From the NCBI RefSeq assembly GCF_014197265.1, contig NZ_JACIFH010000001.1, positions 1-64,000 on the forward strand: 64,000 nucleotides of DNA, written 5' to 3'. A model generated the notes under the pieces. That model saw only the letters and a list, made by a program, of their open reading frames with translations, did not search any database and was not told the origin of the DNA. This document shows, piece after piece, positions 1 to 7,600 of the stretch (the first letter of the stretch is position 1; every line of letters begins with the position of its first letter). The position numbers and the translations under genes were made by a program. Source of the stretch: Microbacterium invictum. Its GTDB lineage: Bacteria; Actinomycetota; Actinomycetes; Actinomycetales; Microbacteriaceae.

Positions 1-1274
1 AGAAGACGGACCAGCAGACCCGTGAACCAATCATCCAGCGATCGCCCCAGCGGCAGGAACCACATCAGCCAGTCCAGCCGCAGGTGGTACGGCGCGAACT
101 GGCGGGGGATCCGCCCGAGCGGGCCGGGCTTGCCCTTGAACGTGTACTCGCGCCAGTCGCCGGCACCGGGGTCATCGGCCGTCGTCCCCTCGACGACGAT
201 CTCGATGCGCTCCTTCGTGACCGTCCCGAACGCCCCATACGCATTGGCGAGCTGCCAACGGTTGAAGCTCGCGTTCATCAGCTGCCGGCGGGCGAACAGG
301 TTGCGCACCGCCGGCACGCTGATCACCGCATAGCCCACGAAGACGATGGAGGTCACGACGATCCAGTACAGGGGGATGGATGCCGGGGTGCCCGCACCCG
401 GTGCGGGAGCGGTCGGGGGTACACCGAACGCCGAGAACGCGAGCACGATGGTCGCCCAGTTGAGCCACGCGAAGTTGCCGGTCAGCACGAGCCACAGCTG
501 CGTCGCGATCACGATGGCCGCCGCAGCCGTGCCGATGTACGCCGGCCACGGGCCCGATACGGAAAGCCCGATCACAGGGGCGAACAGCAGCCACGGCACG
601 ACGAGCTGGGCGAAATGGTTGCCGAGCACCTCGCCGCGGTGGAACCACGCCGGCAGCAGGTGCGCCTGGCGGCTGAGCGGCCCGGGCATGGGCTGGGTCT
701 CGTGGTGGTACATGAGCGCGGTGAGGTCGCGCCACTCGCGCCCGCCGCGGATCTTGATCATGCCCGCCCCGAACTCCAGCCGGAACACGAGCCACCACAT
801 CAGCACGATCACCGCAGTCGGTGGCGGCTGGGAGTCAGAACCCAGGAACGCCGCCAGGAACCCGGCCTCCAGCAGCAGCATCTCCCACCCGAACCCGTAG
901 AAGGTCTGCCCGATCGAGGTGATCGACATGTACCCGAGCCACAGCAGAAGGAAGGCCAGCATCGGCACCCATGGCGGCCCGAGCTGCGGCACACCGGCGA
1001 CCAGCAGCGCCGAGACCACGGTGCCGCCCGCGCACAGCAGCACCAGCCGCCGATCGGTGTAGGCGACCCAGCGGAACAGGGTCGGATGCAGTGGCCACTT
1101 CTTCCGCGACGTCGCCCAGGACAGGAGAGTGGATGCCGGCAGCAGCCCGTTCTCGCCCAGCAGCGGCCGGAACTGGTTCAGGGTGGAGAAGAAGGCGACC
1201 AGGAACAGCGCAGCGATCCCGCGCTGCAGCACCTGCCGCGCGAACTCGAACCAGACCGCCGCGAAGCCGTCCAT
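1..1274 (-). CDS. Lipase maturation factor family (LMF1-like) membrane protein, partial
   Basis: Partial gene: 424 codons are visible and the 3' end lies beyond base 1. The product looks like the LMF1/DUF1222 family. Animal members help lipases fold in the secretory pathway; the bacterial role is not established. Family blocks visible are NQFRPLLGENGLLP near residues 33-46, FGWEMLLLEAGF near 128-139, MIKIRGGREWRDLT near 172-185 and HHETQPMPGPLS near 190-201, then the soluble-part motifs NRWQLANAYGAFG and YTFKGKPG. Several hydrophobic segments indicate a polytopic membrane protein. The ATG lies 9 bases after the oxidoreductase stop and 6 bases after TAGGGT, a leaderless-type -10 whose TAG is that stop codon. 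It is probably read both from the upstream operon and from this promoter. Confidence 0.85.
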   Translation of the reverse strand, partial: MDGFAAVWFEFARQVLQRGIAALFLVAFFSTLNQFRPLLGENGLLPASTLLSWATSRKKWPLHPTLFRWVAYTDRRLVLLCAGGTVVSALLVAGVPQLGPPWVPMLAFLLLWLGYMSITSIGQTFYGFGWEMLLLEAGFLAAFLGSDSQPPPTAVIVLMWWLVFRLEFGAGMIKIRGGREWRDLTALMYHHETQPMPGPLSRQAHLLPAWFHRGEVLGNHFAQLVVPWLLFAPVIGLSVSGPWPAYIGTAAAAIVIATQLWLVLTGNFAWLNWATIVLAFSAFGVPPTAPAPGAGTPASIPLYWIVVTSIVFVGYAVISVPAVRNLFARRQLMNASFNRWQLANAYGAFGTVTKERIEIVVEGTTADDPGAGDWREYTFKGKPGPLGRIPRQFAPYHLRLDWLMWFLPLGRSLDDWFTGLLVRL

Positions 1275-1283
1275 GGCGTCACC

Positions 1284-2765
1284 CTACGACGCCCCGCCGC
1301 CGGGTGACAGGTCGGGCGCTTCGCGCACACCGAACTCGTGGCGCAGGGCGCTGCGCGCGGCATGCCATCCGGCCAGTCCATGGACGCCGGGCCCGGGGGA
1401 GGCCGAAGCGGTGGCCAGATACACGCCGGGAAGAGGCGTGCGCCACGGGTCGGCCGAGAGGGTGGGCCTGCGCAGCAGCTGCCGGAGGTCGGGCGCGCCG
1501 GCGGCGATGTCGCCGGCCACATAGTTCGGATTGTGTGCGGCGACCTCGGCGGCCGTGCGCGAGCCCACCGCGACGATCGTGTCGCGAAACCCGGGTGCGA
1601 ACCGTTCGATCTGCGCGGTCACCGCTTCGCGGCGATCGACCGTGCTGCCGGCCGGCACGTGCGTGTACGCCCACAGCGTGTGGGCGCCCGCCGGAGCCCG
1701 CGACGGGTCGAACAGCGTCGGCTGCGACACGAGCACGTACGGCCGCTCGGGATGCCGCCCGCCATGGACCTCGTTCTCGGCGAAGGCCATCTCGGCGCGC
1801 GTTCCGCCGACGTGCACCGTGCCGGTCCGACGCACCTCGGCGTGCGTCCAGGGCACCGGCTCGCTCAGCGCGAAGTCGACCTTCGCGACCGCGTCGCCGT
1901 ACCGGAACCTGCTCAGCGCCCGGCGGTAGCGGGCCGGCATCCGCCCACCCGCCATTCGCACCAGCGCACGCGGCGTGACATCCAGCAGTGCCACGCGCGC
2001 ATCGTCGAGCTCGTCGAGTGAGGTGACGTCGTGGCCGGTGACGAGCTCGCCGCCGTGCGCGCGCAGATCGTCGACGAGCGCGTCGATGATCGCCTGACTG
2101 CCGCCGACCGGTATCGGCCAGCCCTCGGCATGCGCATAGGCGGTGAGGGTCAGGCCGGCGCCCGCGCCGGCGAGCGAGGGCTGCGCGAGGATCGAGTGCG
2201 CCGCGACGCCGGTGAGCAGTGCCGGCGCCGCCTCGCCGCGGAAGCGCAGGTTCCACAGTGGGGTGCCCTGCTCGGCGGCGCTCAGTCCGAATCGTGCGAC
2301 GGTGAGCGGATGCCGGGGGATGCGCAGCAGCGTCGATCCGGTGAACTCGGCCACATGCGTCGCGCGCTCGGCCAGCGGCCGCATGAGCCGGGCGTAGGCG
2401 CGCCCGTCTCTGCCCAGCCCGTTCGCGGTCGCGTCGAGGTCGCGGTACGCGACCCCCGCGCGGCCGCCGTCGAGCGGCTGCGCGAACGAGACGGCGGGGG
2501 TGGCGAACTCGACGCGCTCGCGCAGCCGGAACGCATCGAAGAACTGCGAGGCGAACGCGAGCGGATGCACCGCCGAGCACACATCGTGCGCGAAGCCGGG
2601 AAGCGTCAGTTCGCGGGTCGCCGCACCACCGCCGGCGCGTTCATCCCGTTCGTACACCCGCACCTTCAGCCCGGCGCGGGCCAGGGTCACCGCCCCGGCG
2701 AGGCCGTTCGGGCCGGCGCCGACGACGACGGCATCCACTGCGCCTCTCTTGCCACCCAGCGCCAT
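1284..2765 (-). CDS. Phytoene-desaturase-like NAD(P)/FAD-dependent oxidoreductase
   Basis: A 493-residue flavoprotein of the phytoene desaturase/PYROXD2-like superfamily. The N-terminus carries the dinucleotide-binding signature VVVGAGPNGLAGA (about residues 13-25), followed by an acidic strand end (YERDERAGGG) and the family-typical GFAHDVCSAVHPL. The C-terminus has GVYLATASASPGPGVHGLAG, equivalent to the second FAD-contacting block. The substrate cannot be inferred. Most bacterial homologues of this branch are uncharacterised and are not proven carotenoid enzymes, and no crtB or crtE neighbour is visible here. The gene starts 7 bases after the GntR gene stop and is followed by the LMF-like gene after 9 bases, so the three look co-transcribed. 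Confidence 0.85.
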   Translation of the reverse strand: MALGGKRGAVDAVVVGAGPNGLAGAVTLARAGLKVRVYERDERAGGGAATRELTLPGFAHDVCSAVHPLAFASQFFDAFRLRERVEFATPAVSFAQPLDGGRAGVAYRDLDATANGLGRDGRAYARLMRPLAERATHVAEFTGSTLLRIPRHPLTVARFGLSAAEQGTPLWNLRFRGEAAPALLTGVAAHSILAQPSLAGAGAGLTLTAYAHAEGWPIPVGGSQAIIDALVDDLRAHGGELVTGHDVTSLDELDDARVALLDVTPRALVRMAGGRMPARYRRALSRFRYGDAVAKVDFALSEPVPWTHAEVRRTGTVHVGGTRAEMAFAENEVHGGRHPERPYVLVSQPTLFDPSRAPAGAHTLWAYTHVPAGSTVDRREAVTAQIERFAPGFRDTIVAVGSRTAAEVAAHNPNYVAGDIAAGAPDLRQLLRRPTLSADPWRTPLPGVYLATASASPGPGVHGLAGWHAARSALRHEFGVREAPDLSPGGGAS

Positions 2766-2772
2766 GGCACGC

Positions 2773-3537
2773 TCACTCGGGCTCGGCTGCGAGCTGATCC
2801 AGCGGCATGAGCGGCGCGGTCAGGGCCGCCGTGTCGGTCTCGACGGTCTCGACGTCGCGCACACCGGTCAGACGCGCCACCGCGTCGTCGAACTGACGGC
2901 CGAGTGCGGCGACCGCGGCATCCACATCCCCCGCGACGAGTGCATCCAGCAGTGCACGGAACGTGGGCGACACTGTCGCGGGCACGGCATAACCGTCCTT
3001 CGCGCTGAAGCTCGCGATGCGGGTCTGGATGGCGAGTGTGGCCATCGCCTGCGAGAGCCGGCGGCTGCCCGCGGCGTCGACGAGCACCTGGTGGAACGCG
3101 AGGTCCGCGTCGCCGATCGCCCGCGCGTCGTCGCCCTCGCTGGCGGTGAGCAGCTGATCGAGGGCCGTCTCGAGGGCGGGCAGAGTGGACGCCGCACCGG
3201 CCGCGACCAGGCAGCGCAGCGCCTCGCCCTCCACGGCGCGCCGGGCCAGGTAGAGGTCGGGGATGTCTTCGGGCGGCACGACGCTCACGCGCAGACCGCG
3301 GCCCGGGAGCGAGGTGAGCACGCCCTCCTGCACCAGACGCTGGGTGGCTTCGCGCAGCGGTCCGCGGCTGACGCCCAGCTGCGTGGCGATGTCGACCTCG
3401 CCGAGCTGGCTGCCGACGGCGAGGGCACCCGAGAAGATCGCGTTCCGCAGCTCGATGGCGATCAGATCCACCGTCGACGGACGCGCCACGCGCAGCACGG
3501 AGGCGGGCAGTCCTGAGCGGGCGGGGGTGATCGGCAT
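2773..3537 (-). CDS. GntR-family (FCD domain) transcriptional regulator
   Basis: A 254-residue regulator. An N-terminal winged helix (about residues 20-85) contains the recognition region LGVSRGPLREATQRL, and a helical FCD ligand-binding domain follows (about 90-235, with DADLAFHQVLVDAAGS). FCD regulators usually respond to small organic acids or related metabolites and often repress their own and a neighbouring operon. The gene lies divergent to ehuBCDA and first in a minus-strand run with the oxidoreductase and LMF-like genes. A palindromic candidate operator sits at 3641-3658 in the shared upstream region. I chose the ATG giving MPITPARSG; an in-frame TTG 48 bases upstream would add 16 residues. 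Control of the ectoine operon is inferred only from position. Confidence 0.85.
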   Translation of the reverse strand: MPITPARSGLPASVLRVARPSTVDLIAIELRNAIFSGALAVGSQLGEVDIATQLGVSRGPLREATQRLVQEGVLTSLPGRGLRVSVVPPEDIPDLYLARRAVEGEALRCLVAAGAASTLPALETALDQLLTASEGDDARAIGDADLAFHQVLVDAAGSRRLSQAMATLAIQTRIASFSAKDGYAVPATVSPTFRALLDALVAGDVDAAVAALGRQFDDAVARLTGVRDVETVETDTAALTAPLMPLDQLAAEPE

Positions 3538-3640
3538 GGCGTGTCTCTCGGTCGTCCTCGTTCGATTCTTCCTCAAGTTGTCCACCGGCGCGGGACATCC
3601 GGTCGCGACTCGGGGCGCAGCGCCCGGGCAAGGCTAACAA

Positions 3641-3658
3641 GTCTGTATACATGTAGAC
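3641..3658. promoter_or_regulatory. Candidate GntR/FCD operator (imperfect palindrome)
   Basis: An 18-bp imperfect palindrome with GTCT and AGAC ends encloses the perfect 8-bp palindrome TGTATACA (3644-3651). AT-rich palindromes of this TGTATACA kind are typical FCD-type GntR targets. The site lies between the divergent GntR gene (start 3537) and ehuB (start 3797) and stands out from GC-rich surroundings. On the minus strand TTGTCT at its edge could serve as a -35 for the regulator gene. Function is inferred. Confidence 0.5.
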
Positions 3659-3796
3659 AATCTGCACGTCAGAATGTGCGCATGTTTGAAAATCGGCATA
3701 GTGTGATCCACGGCTGTTCACCCGAACCGGATCGCCGCACCCCCGAGCGCCGGTCCCCACCGACATCGAGACCATCGACATGGAAAGAGGAACACC

Positions 3797-4714
3797 ATGA
3801 GCACCTCACGCACGATCCTGCGGCGCAGCGCCGCCGTCCTGGGCGCCGCGGCTCTCGCAGTCGGCGTCACCGCCTGCACCGACACGGGCAGCGGCGGCGA
3901 CACGGGCGGGAGCGCCTCGGACTCGGCCTCGACGCTCGAGCGGCTGCAGGACGAAGGCACCATCACCGTCGCGATCGCAGACGAGCGTCCGTACTCATGG
4001 GTCGAAGGCGGCGAGGCCACCGGTGCGACCATCGCCATGCACAAGGCGATCTTCGCCGGCATGGGCATCGACGACGTCGATGTCGTCGAGGTCGACTGGA
4101 ACTCGCTGATCCCGGGTCTGAAGGCCGGCCGCTACGACGCCGTCAGCGCGGGCATGTCGATCCTCCCCGAGCGCTGCGCCGAGGCCGCGTTCAGCGACCC
4201 CGAGATCATGTACACCACCGCGCTCATGGTCCCCGAGGGCAACCCCGACGGCCTCACCGACCTCGACTCAGTCCAGGGCAAGGACGACGTCACCCTCGCC
4301 GTGCTCAAGGGTGGCATCGAAGCCGGCTACGCCGACAAGCTCGACATCGCCGACACCGTCTCGGTCGACAACGCCCAGTCCGGCATGGACCTGGTCGCAA
4401 ACGGCCGCGCCGACGCCTTCGCCATGACCGCGATCTCGCTGAACTGGATGGCCGACAACAACCCCGACGCGGGTGTCGAGACCACCGATGCGTTCGTGCA
4501 GGTGATCGACGGCGTCGAGCAGGTCGGCGCCGGCTCCACGGTCTTCCGTCAGGGCGACATCGAGCTGCTCGACGCCTACAACGAGCAGCTGGCCACCATC
4601 ACCGGCGACGTCGACGCCTACATGGGCCTGGTCGGCGAGTTCGGCTTCACCGAAGAGAACCTGCCTCCGGCAGATCTGACCACCGAGCAGCTCTGCTCGG
4701 GCGACCTGGGCTGA
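3797..4714 (+). CDS. ehuB: Ectoine/hydroxyectoine ABC transporter substrate-binding lipoprotein EhuB
   Basis: A 305-residue family-3 extracellular solute-binding protein. A lipoprotein signal ends at AVGVTAC (Cys27), so the mature protein should be anchored to the outer face of the membrane. The block SLIPGLKAGRYDAVSAGMS followed by ERCAEAAFSDP matches the EhuB branch better than generic amino-acid binding proteins. It is the first gene of ehuBCDA and probably delivers the osmolytes ectoine and hydroxyectoine, for osmoprotection or as nutrients. A CATAGT hexamer at 3697-3702 is a possible -10, and GGAAAGAGG about 10 bases upstream of the ATG is the ribosome-binding site. Specificity is by similarity; another compatible solute or polar amino acid cannot be excluded. 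Confidence 0.85.
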   Translation: MSTSRTILRRSAAVLGAAALAVGVTACTDTGSGGDTGGSASDSASTLERLQDEGTITVAIADERPYSWVEGGEATGATIAMHKAIFAGMGIDDVDVVEVDWNSLIPGLKAGRYDAVSAGMSILPERCAEAAFSDPEIMYTTALMVPEGNPDGLTDLDSVQGKDDVTLAVLKGGIEAGYADKLDIADTVSVDNAQSGMDLVANGRADAFAMTAISLNWMADNNPDAGVETTDAFVQVIDGVEQVGAGSTVFRQGDIELLDAYNEQLATITGDVDAYMGLVGEFGFTEENLPPADLTTEQLCSGDLG

Positions 4715-4726
4715 TCCCGCACCTTG

Positions 4727-5446
4727 ATGGATGACCTCGAAGCGCTGGGAGCGGCGCTGCCACAGATCTGGCAGGGACTGGGAATCACCCTCCTGCTGAC
4801 GGTGTGCGGCGCCCTCCTGGCATTCGTCCTGGCGGTCGGACTCGGGCTCGGCGCCCGGGCGCAGAACGTCATCGTCCGCGGCGCCTCCCGCGTCGTGATC
4901 GAGTTCTTCCGCGGCACGTCGCTGGTCGTGCAGCTGTTCTTCCTCTTCTTCGTGATGCCCCAGCTCGGCCTCAAGCTGCCCGCGATCCTGTGCGGCATCA
5001 TCGGGCTCGGGCTGAATTACGGCGCATATGGCGCCGAGGTGGTCCGCGGCTCGATCAACTCCGTGCCCGCCGGGCAGTGGGAGGCCTCGACGGCGCTGAG
5101 CCTGACGCGGACCCAGCGCATGTGGCGCGTCATCTTCCCGCAGGCGTGGGCGCTGATGATCCCGTCGCTGAACAACCTGCTCATCCAGCTGCTGAAGGGC
5201 ACCGCGATCGTCGGCTTCATCACCCTGTTCGACCTCACCGTGGCACTGGACAAGCTGCGCATCGCCACCGACACGTTCTTCTTCGGCGCCGTCGGCATGG
5301 TGCTCTACTTCGCCATCGCGTACGTGCTGACCCTCGCCATGAACGCCCTCGAGGTGCGCGCCAAGCACCGTCTCGGCCGTGGCGAGTCGCTGCGTGACGC
5401 GCTGCGGTTCCGGGCGCCGGTGACCAAGGGCAGGACGGCCGCATGA
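4727..5446 (+). CDS. ehuC: Ectoine/hydroxyectoine ABC transporter permease EhuC
   Basis: A 239-residue permease of the HisMQ type. The inner-membrane domain carries the conserved EAA-loop region GQWEASTALSLTRTQRMWRV and the family stretch FFRGTSLVVQLFFLFF. About five hydrophobic helices are visible. It pairs with EhuD to form the heterodimeric channel energised by EhuA. The ATG at 4727 follows the ehuB stop by 12 bases. A TTG directly before it (4724) is an equally readable start that would add one residue. The 3' end overlaps ehuD by ATGA, indicating translational coupling. Assignment to ectoine uptake depends on the neighbouring EhuB and EhuA matches. Confidence 0.85.
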   Translation: MDDLEALGAALPQIWQGLGITLLLTVCGALLAFVLAVGLGLGARAQNVIVRGASRVVIEFFRGTSLVVQLFFLFFVMPQLGLKLPAILCGIIGLGLNYGAYGAEVVRGSINSVPAGQWEASTALSLTRTQRMWRVIFPQAWALMIPSLNNLLIQLLKGTAIVGFITLFDLTVALDKLRIATDTFFFGAVGMVLYFAIAYVLTLAMNALEVRAKHRLGRGESLRDALRFRAPVTKGRTAA

Positions 5447-6102
5447 ACGACGGACTGCAGTGGAGCTGGGAGACCGCGTGGGAGGCCCTGCCGACCCTGC
5501 TCGAGGGGTTCTTCACCGTCACTCTCGTGGTGACCGTGGCCGGCAGCGCGATCGCGGTGGTGCTGGGCCTGGTGATCGCCATGGTGCGGCGCGTCGCGCC
5601 CCGGCCGATCGCGGGCATCGTCACCTTCTTCGTGAACTTCATCCGTATGACGCCGATCGTCGTGCAGCTGATGTTCGCCTACTTCTTCTTCCTCAGCTTC
5701 GACGCCCTGACCATCGGCATCGCGGTGTTCGGCATCCACTACGCCACCTACATGGCAGAGGTCTACCGTGCCGGCATCGACGCCGTCCCGCGCGGCCAGT
5801 GGGAGGCGGCCACCGCGCTGAGCCTGTCGCGCGGCCGCACGTGGGGCGCGGTCATCCTGCCGCAGGCGATCCGCGCGACCGTGCCGGCTCTGGGCAATTA
5901 CGTCATCTCGATGCTCAAGGACACCCCGTTCCTCATCGCCATCACCGTGTCCGACATGGTCAGCAACGCGCTCGAGTTCGGCGGCGACCACTTCCGCTAT
6001 CTCGAGCCGATCACACTGGCCGGCATCATCTTCCTGGTCGCCAGCTATCCGGCATCCGTCCTCATCCGCAGATTGGAGAAGCGCCTTGAGTACGCTTCCT
6101 GA
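5443..6102 (+). CDS. ehuD: Ectoine/hydroxyectoine ABC transporter permease EhuD
   Basis: A 219-residue HisMQ-type permease, the partner of EhuC. The conserved loop GQWEAATALSLSRGRTWGAV and the segment FIRMTPIVVQLMFAYFFFLS are diagnostic of polar amino-acid/ectoine permeases, with about five hydrophobic helices. The start overlaps the ehuC stop (ATGA), and the 3' end overlaps the ehuA start by 17 bases. The operon is therefore compact and probably translated as a coupled unit. EhuC and EhuD share only the family core, as expected for the two different subunits of this importer. Confidence 0.85.
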   Translation: MNDGLQWSWETAWEALPTLLEGFFTVTLVVTVAGSAIAVVLGLVIAMVRRVAPRPIAGIVTFFVNFIRMTPIVVQLMFAYFFFLSFDALTIGIAVFGIHYATYMAEVYRAGIDAVPRGQWEAATALSLSRGRTWGAVILPQAIRATVPALGNYVISMLKDTPFLIAITVSDMVSNALEFGGDHFRYLEPITLAGIIFLVASYPASVLIRRLEKRLEYAS

Positions 6103-6880
6103 CGCACCCACGCCCGCCATCCGCTTCGACGACGTGCACAAGCGCTTCGGCGAGAACGTCGTGCTCGACGATCTGAACTTCCAGGTCGCCACGGGCGATC
6201 GCGTGACCCTCATCGGCCCCAGCGGATCGGGCAAGACCACGATCCTGCGCCTGGTCATGACCCTCGAAGAAGCCGACGGCGGATACATCTACATCGACGG
6301 CGAGCCGCTCACGCACGTCGAGCGCGGCGGCAGGCGCGTCGAGCTCAAGGAGAAGCACCGCAACGAAGTGCGCAAGCGCATCGGCATGGTGTTCCAGCAG
6401 TTCAACCTGTTCCCCAACATGACCGTCATGGAGAACCTCATCGAGGCGCCGGTGCACGTCCTGGGGCTGTCCAAGCGCGATGCGACGGCGAAGGCGCGCG
6501 AGCTGCTCGACAAAGTCGGGCTGGCGGACAAGGAGGACGCGCACCCCCTCCAGCTCTCCGGCGGACAGCAGCAGCGGGTCGCGATCGCGCGCGCCCTCGC
6601 GATGGACCCCGAGATCCTGCTCCTCGACGAGGTCACCAGCGCGCTCGACCCCGAGATCGTCGGCGAAGTTCTCGGTGTGCTGCGCGACGTGGCCGCCACC
6701 ACCGACATCACGATGCTCATCGTGACGCACGAGATGCAGTTCGCGCGGGACGTCTCGAACCGTGTGCTCATGTTCGATCACGGCAGCATCGTCGAAGAGG
6801 CCGACCCCGAGACGATGTTCACCGCGCCGAAGGAGCAGCGTACGCGTGACTTCCTCTCCGCGGTCCTCGCCGACCGATGA
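6086..6880 (+). CDS. ehuA: Ectoine/hydroxyectoine ABC transporter ATP-binding protein EhuA
   Basis: A 264-residue ABC ATPase with Walker A GPSGSGKTT (about 44-52), signature LSGGQQQR, Walker B ILLLDEVTSALD and switch His in IVTHEMQFARD. The segment EPLTHVERGG and the run NEVRKRIGMVFQQFNLFPNM are hallmarks of the EhuA branch. It powers import through EhuC/EhuD. The start is TTG, chosen because GGAGAA lies 5 bases upstream and the ABC domain begins directly afterwards; no upstream in-frame alternative fits better. It is last in the operon, and a GC-rich hairpin follows at 6885-6905 before the convergent cupin gene. Confidence 0.87.
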   Translation: MSTLPDAPTPAIRFDDVHKRFGENVVLDDLNFQVATGDRVTLIGPSGSGKTTILRLVMTLEEADGGYIYIDGEPLTHVERGGRRVELKEKHRNEVRKRIGMVFQQFNLFPNMTVMENLIEAPVHVLGLSKRDATAKARELLDKVGLADKEDAHPLQLSGGQQQRVAIARALAMDPEILLLDEVTSALDPEIVGEVLGVLRDVAATTDITMLIVTHEMQFARDVSNRVLMFDHGSIVEEADPETMFTAPKEQRTRDFLSAVLADR

Positions 6881-6884
6881 GTAC

Positions 6885-6905
6885 GACCGCGTGTTCGACG
6901 CGGTC
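6885..6905. terminator. Hairpin between convergent ehuA and cupin genes
   Basis: A perfect 8-bp stem, GACCGCGT/ACGCGGTC, with a 5-base loop starts 4 bases after the ehuA stop. There is no U-run, so this is a likely but unproven bidirectional termination or RNA-stabilising structure. Confidence 0.4.
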
Positions 6906-6921
6906 CGGGCCGCCGGATGCG

Positions 6922-7263
6922 TCAGCCGAGCAGGTAGACGAGGAGGTGGCTCGGCTCGTCGGCGAAGACCTCGTGCCGCACGTTCGGCTCGACGTGGATG
7001 ATGCCCCCGGGCACCAGCGTGTGGGTCACCTCGCCGACCGTGAACCGCACGCGGCCTGAGACCACGGCCACGAGGATCGGCCGCGGCGCGGCGTGCTCGG
7101 TCATCACCGTGTTCGCGTCGAGGGCGAGCTGGCGGATGCGCACCCCGGTCCCGTCGAACGCCTTGTGCGGGGTGATGCGGCCCGCCTGGATCGGGTTGGC
7201 GGCCAGCAGTTCAGCGGCGCCGGCGGCGATGAGCGTTGCGGTGTCGGATGCGGGGGTGGCCAT
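6922..7263 (-). CDS. Small cupin-domain protein
   Basis: A 113-residue single-domain protein. The C-terminal two thirds forms a cupin: VAVVSGRVRFTVGEVTHTLVPGG resembles conserved motif 1, and IHVEPNVRHEVFADE resembles motif 2. Of the usual metal ligands only one His in motif 2 (NVRHEV) is obvious, so metal binding is doubtful. Function is unknown; such small cupins often bind a small molecule or act as simple isomerase-like or accessory proteins. The ATG lies 6 bases after CATCAT, a leaderless-type -10. It is convergent to ehuA, and the 337 bases separating it from the next intact gene (PTS permease) hold an aldo/keto reductase remnant. Confidence 0.75.
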   Translation of the reverse strand: MATPASDTATLIAAGAAELLAANPIQAGRITPHKAFDGTGVRIRQLALDANTVMTEHAAPRPILVAVVSGRVRFTVGEVTHTLVPGGIIHVEPNVRHEVFADEPSHLLVYLLG

Positions 7264-7334
7264 GCCCCGATGATGTCACGGGCGCCTGCCACGCACCATG
7301 CCCCCGATCACCTGGTCGCGGGCACCGCTGCGCA

Positions 7335-7521
7335 TCATTCTGCGGGCGGTTCGAGCCAGTGCTCGGCGGCCGGCACGTGCGATTCGAGCTCGTCCCAGAT
7401 CTCCTCGGGCAGGGGTGTGGATGCCGCGGTCAGCGCCGCGCCGAGCCGCGACGGCCGGCTCATGCCGACGACGGCGATCGACGACGGTCCACCGGCTGTG
7501 CACGAGCATGGCGTCGGACAC
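7335..7521 (-). pseudogene. Decayed C-terminal fragment of an aldo/keto reductase
   Basis: On the minus strand one frame reads SIAVVGMSRPSRLGAALTAA followed by PLPEEIWDELESHVP, which is the usual C-terminal end of aldo/keto reductases (VVGxxxPxxL ... PxPxxxWxEL). Just upstream, in another frame, comes SDAMLVHSRW, resembling the preceding helix. The two halves are therefore joined by a frameshift, and everything further N-terminal, including the catalytic tetrad, is absent. The piece lies between the cupin and the PTS permease gene and ends about 80 bases before the latter. It looks like a deletion remnant. Short length limits certainty; an intact homologue is present elsewhere in the window at 22047. 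Confidence 0.6.
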
Positions 7522-7600
7522 CAGGGTGAGCGCCGCCCTATCGGCGGCGTGCGCACACCGCTAGAGTCGCGCCACAGACGAACTGCAAGGGAGAAGGGCC

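Noticed and set aside
3797..6880. Generic glutamine/histidine ABC importer
   Set aside because: Family-3 binding proteins share the fold, but the EhuA-type segment EPLTHVERGG and the EhuB block around GLKAGRYD favour ectoine; I keep a small doubt on specificity.
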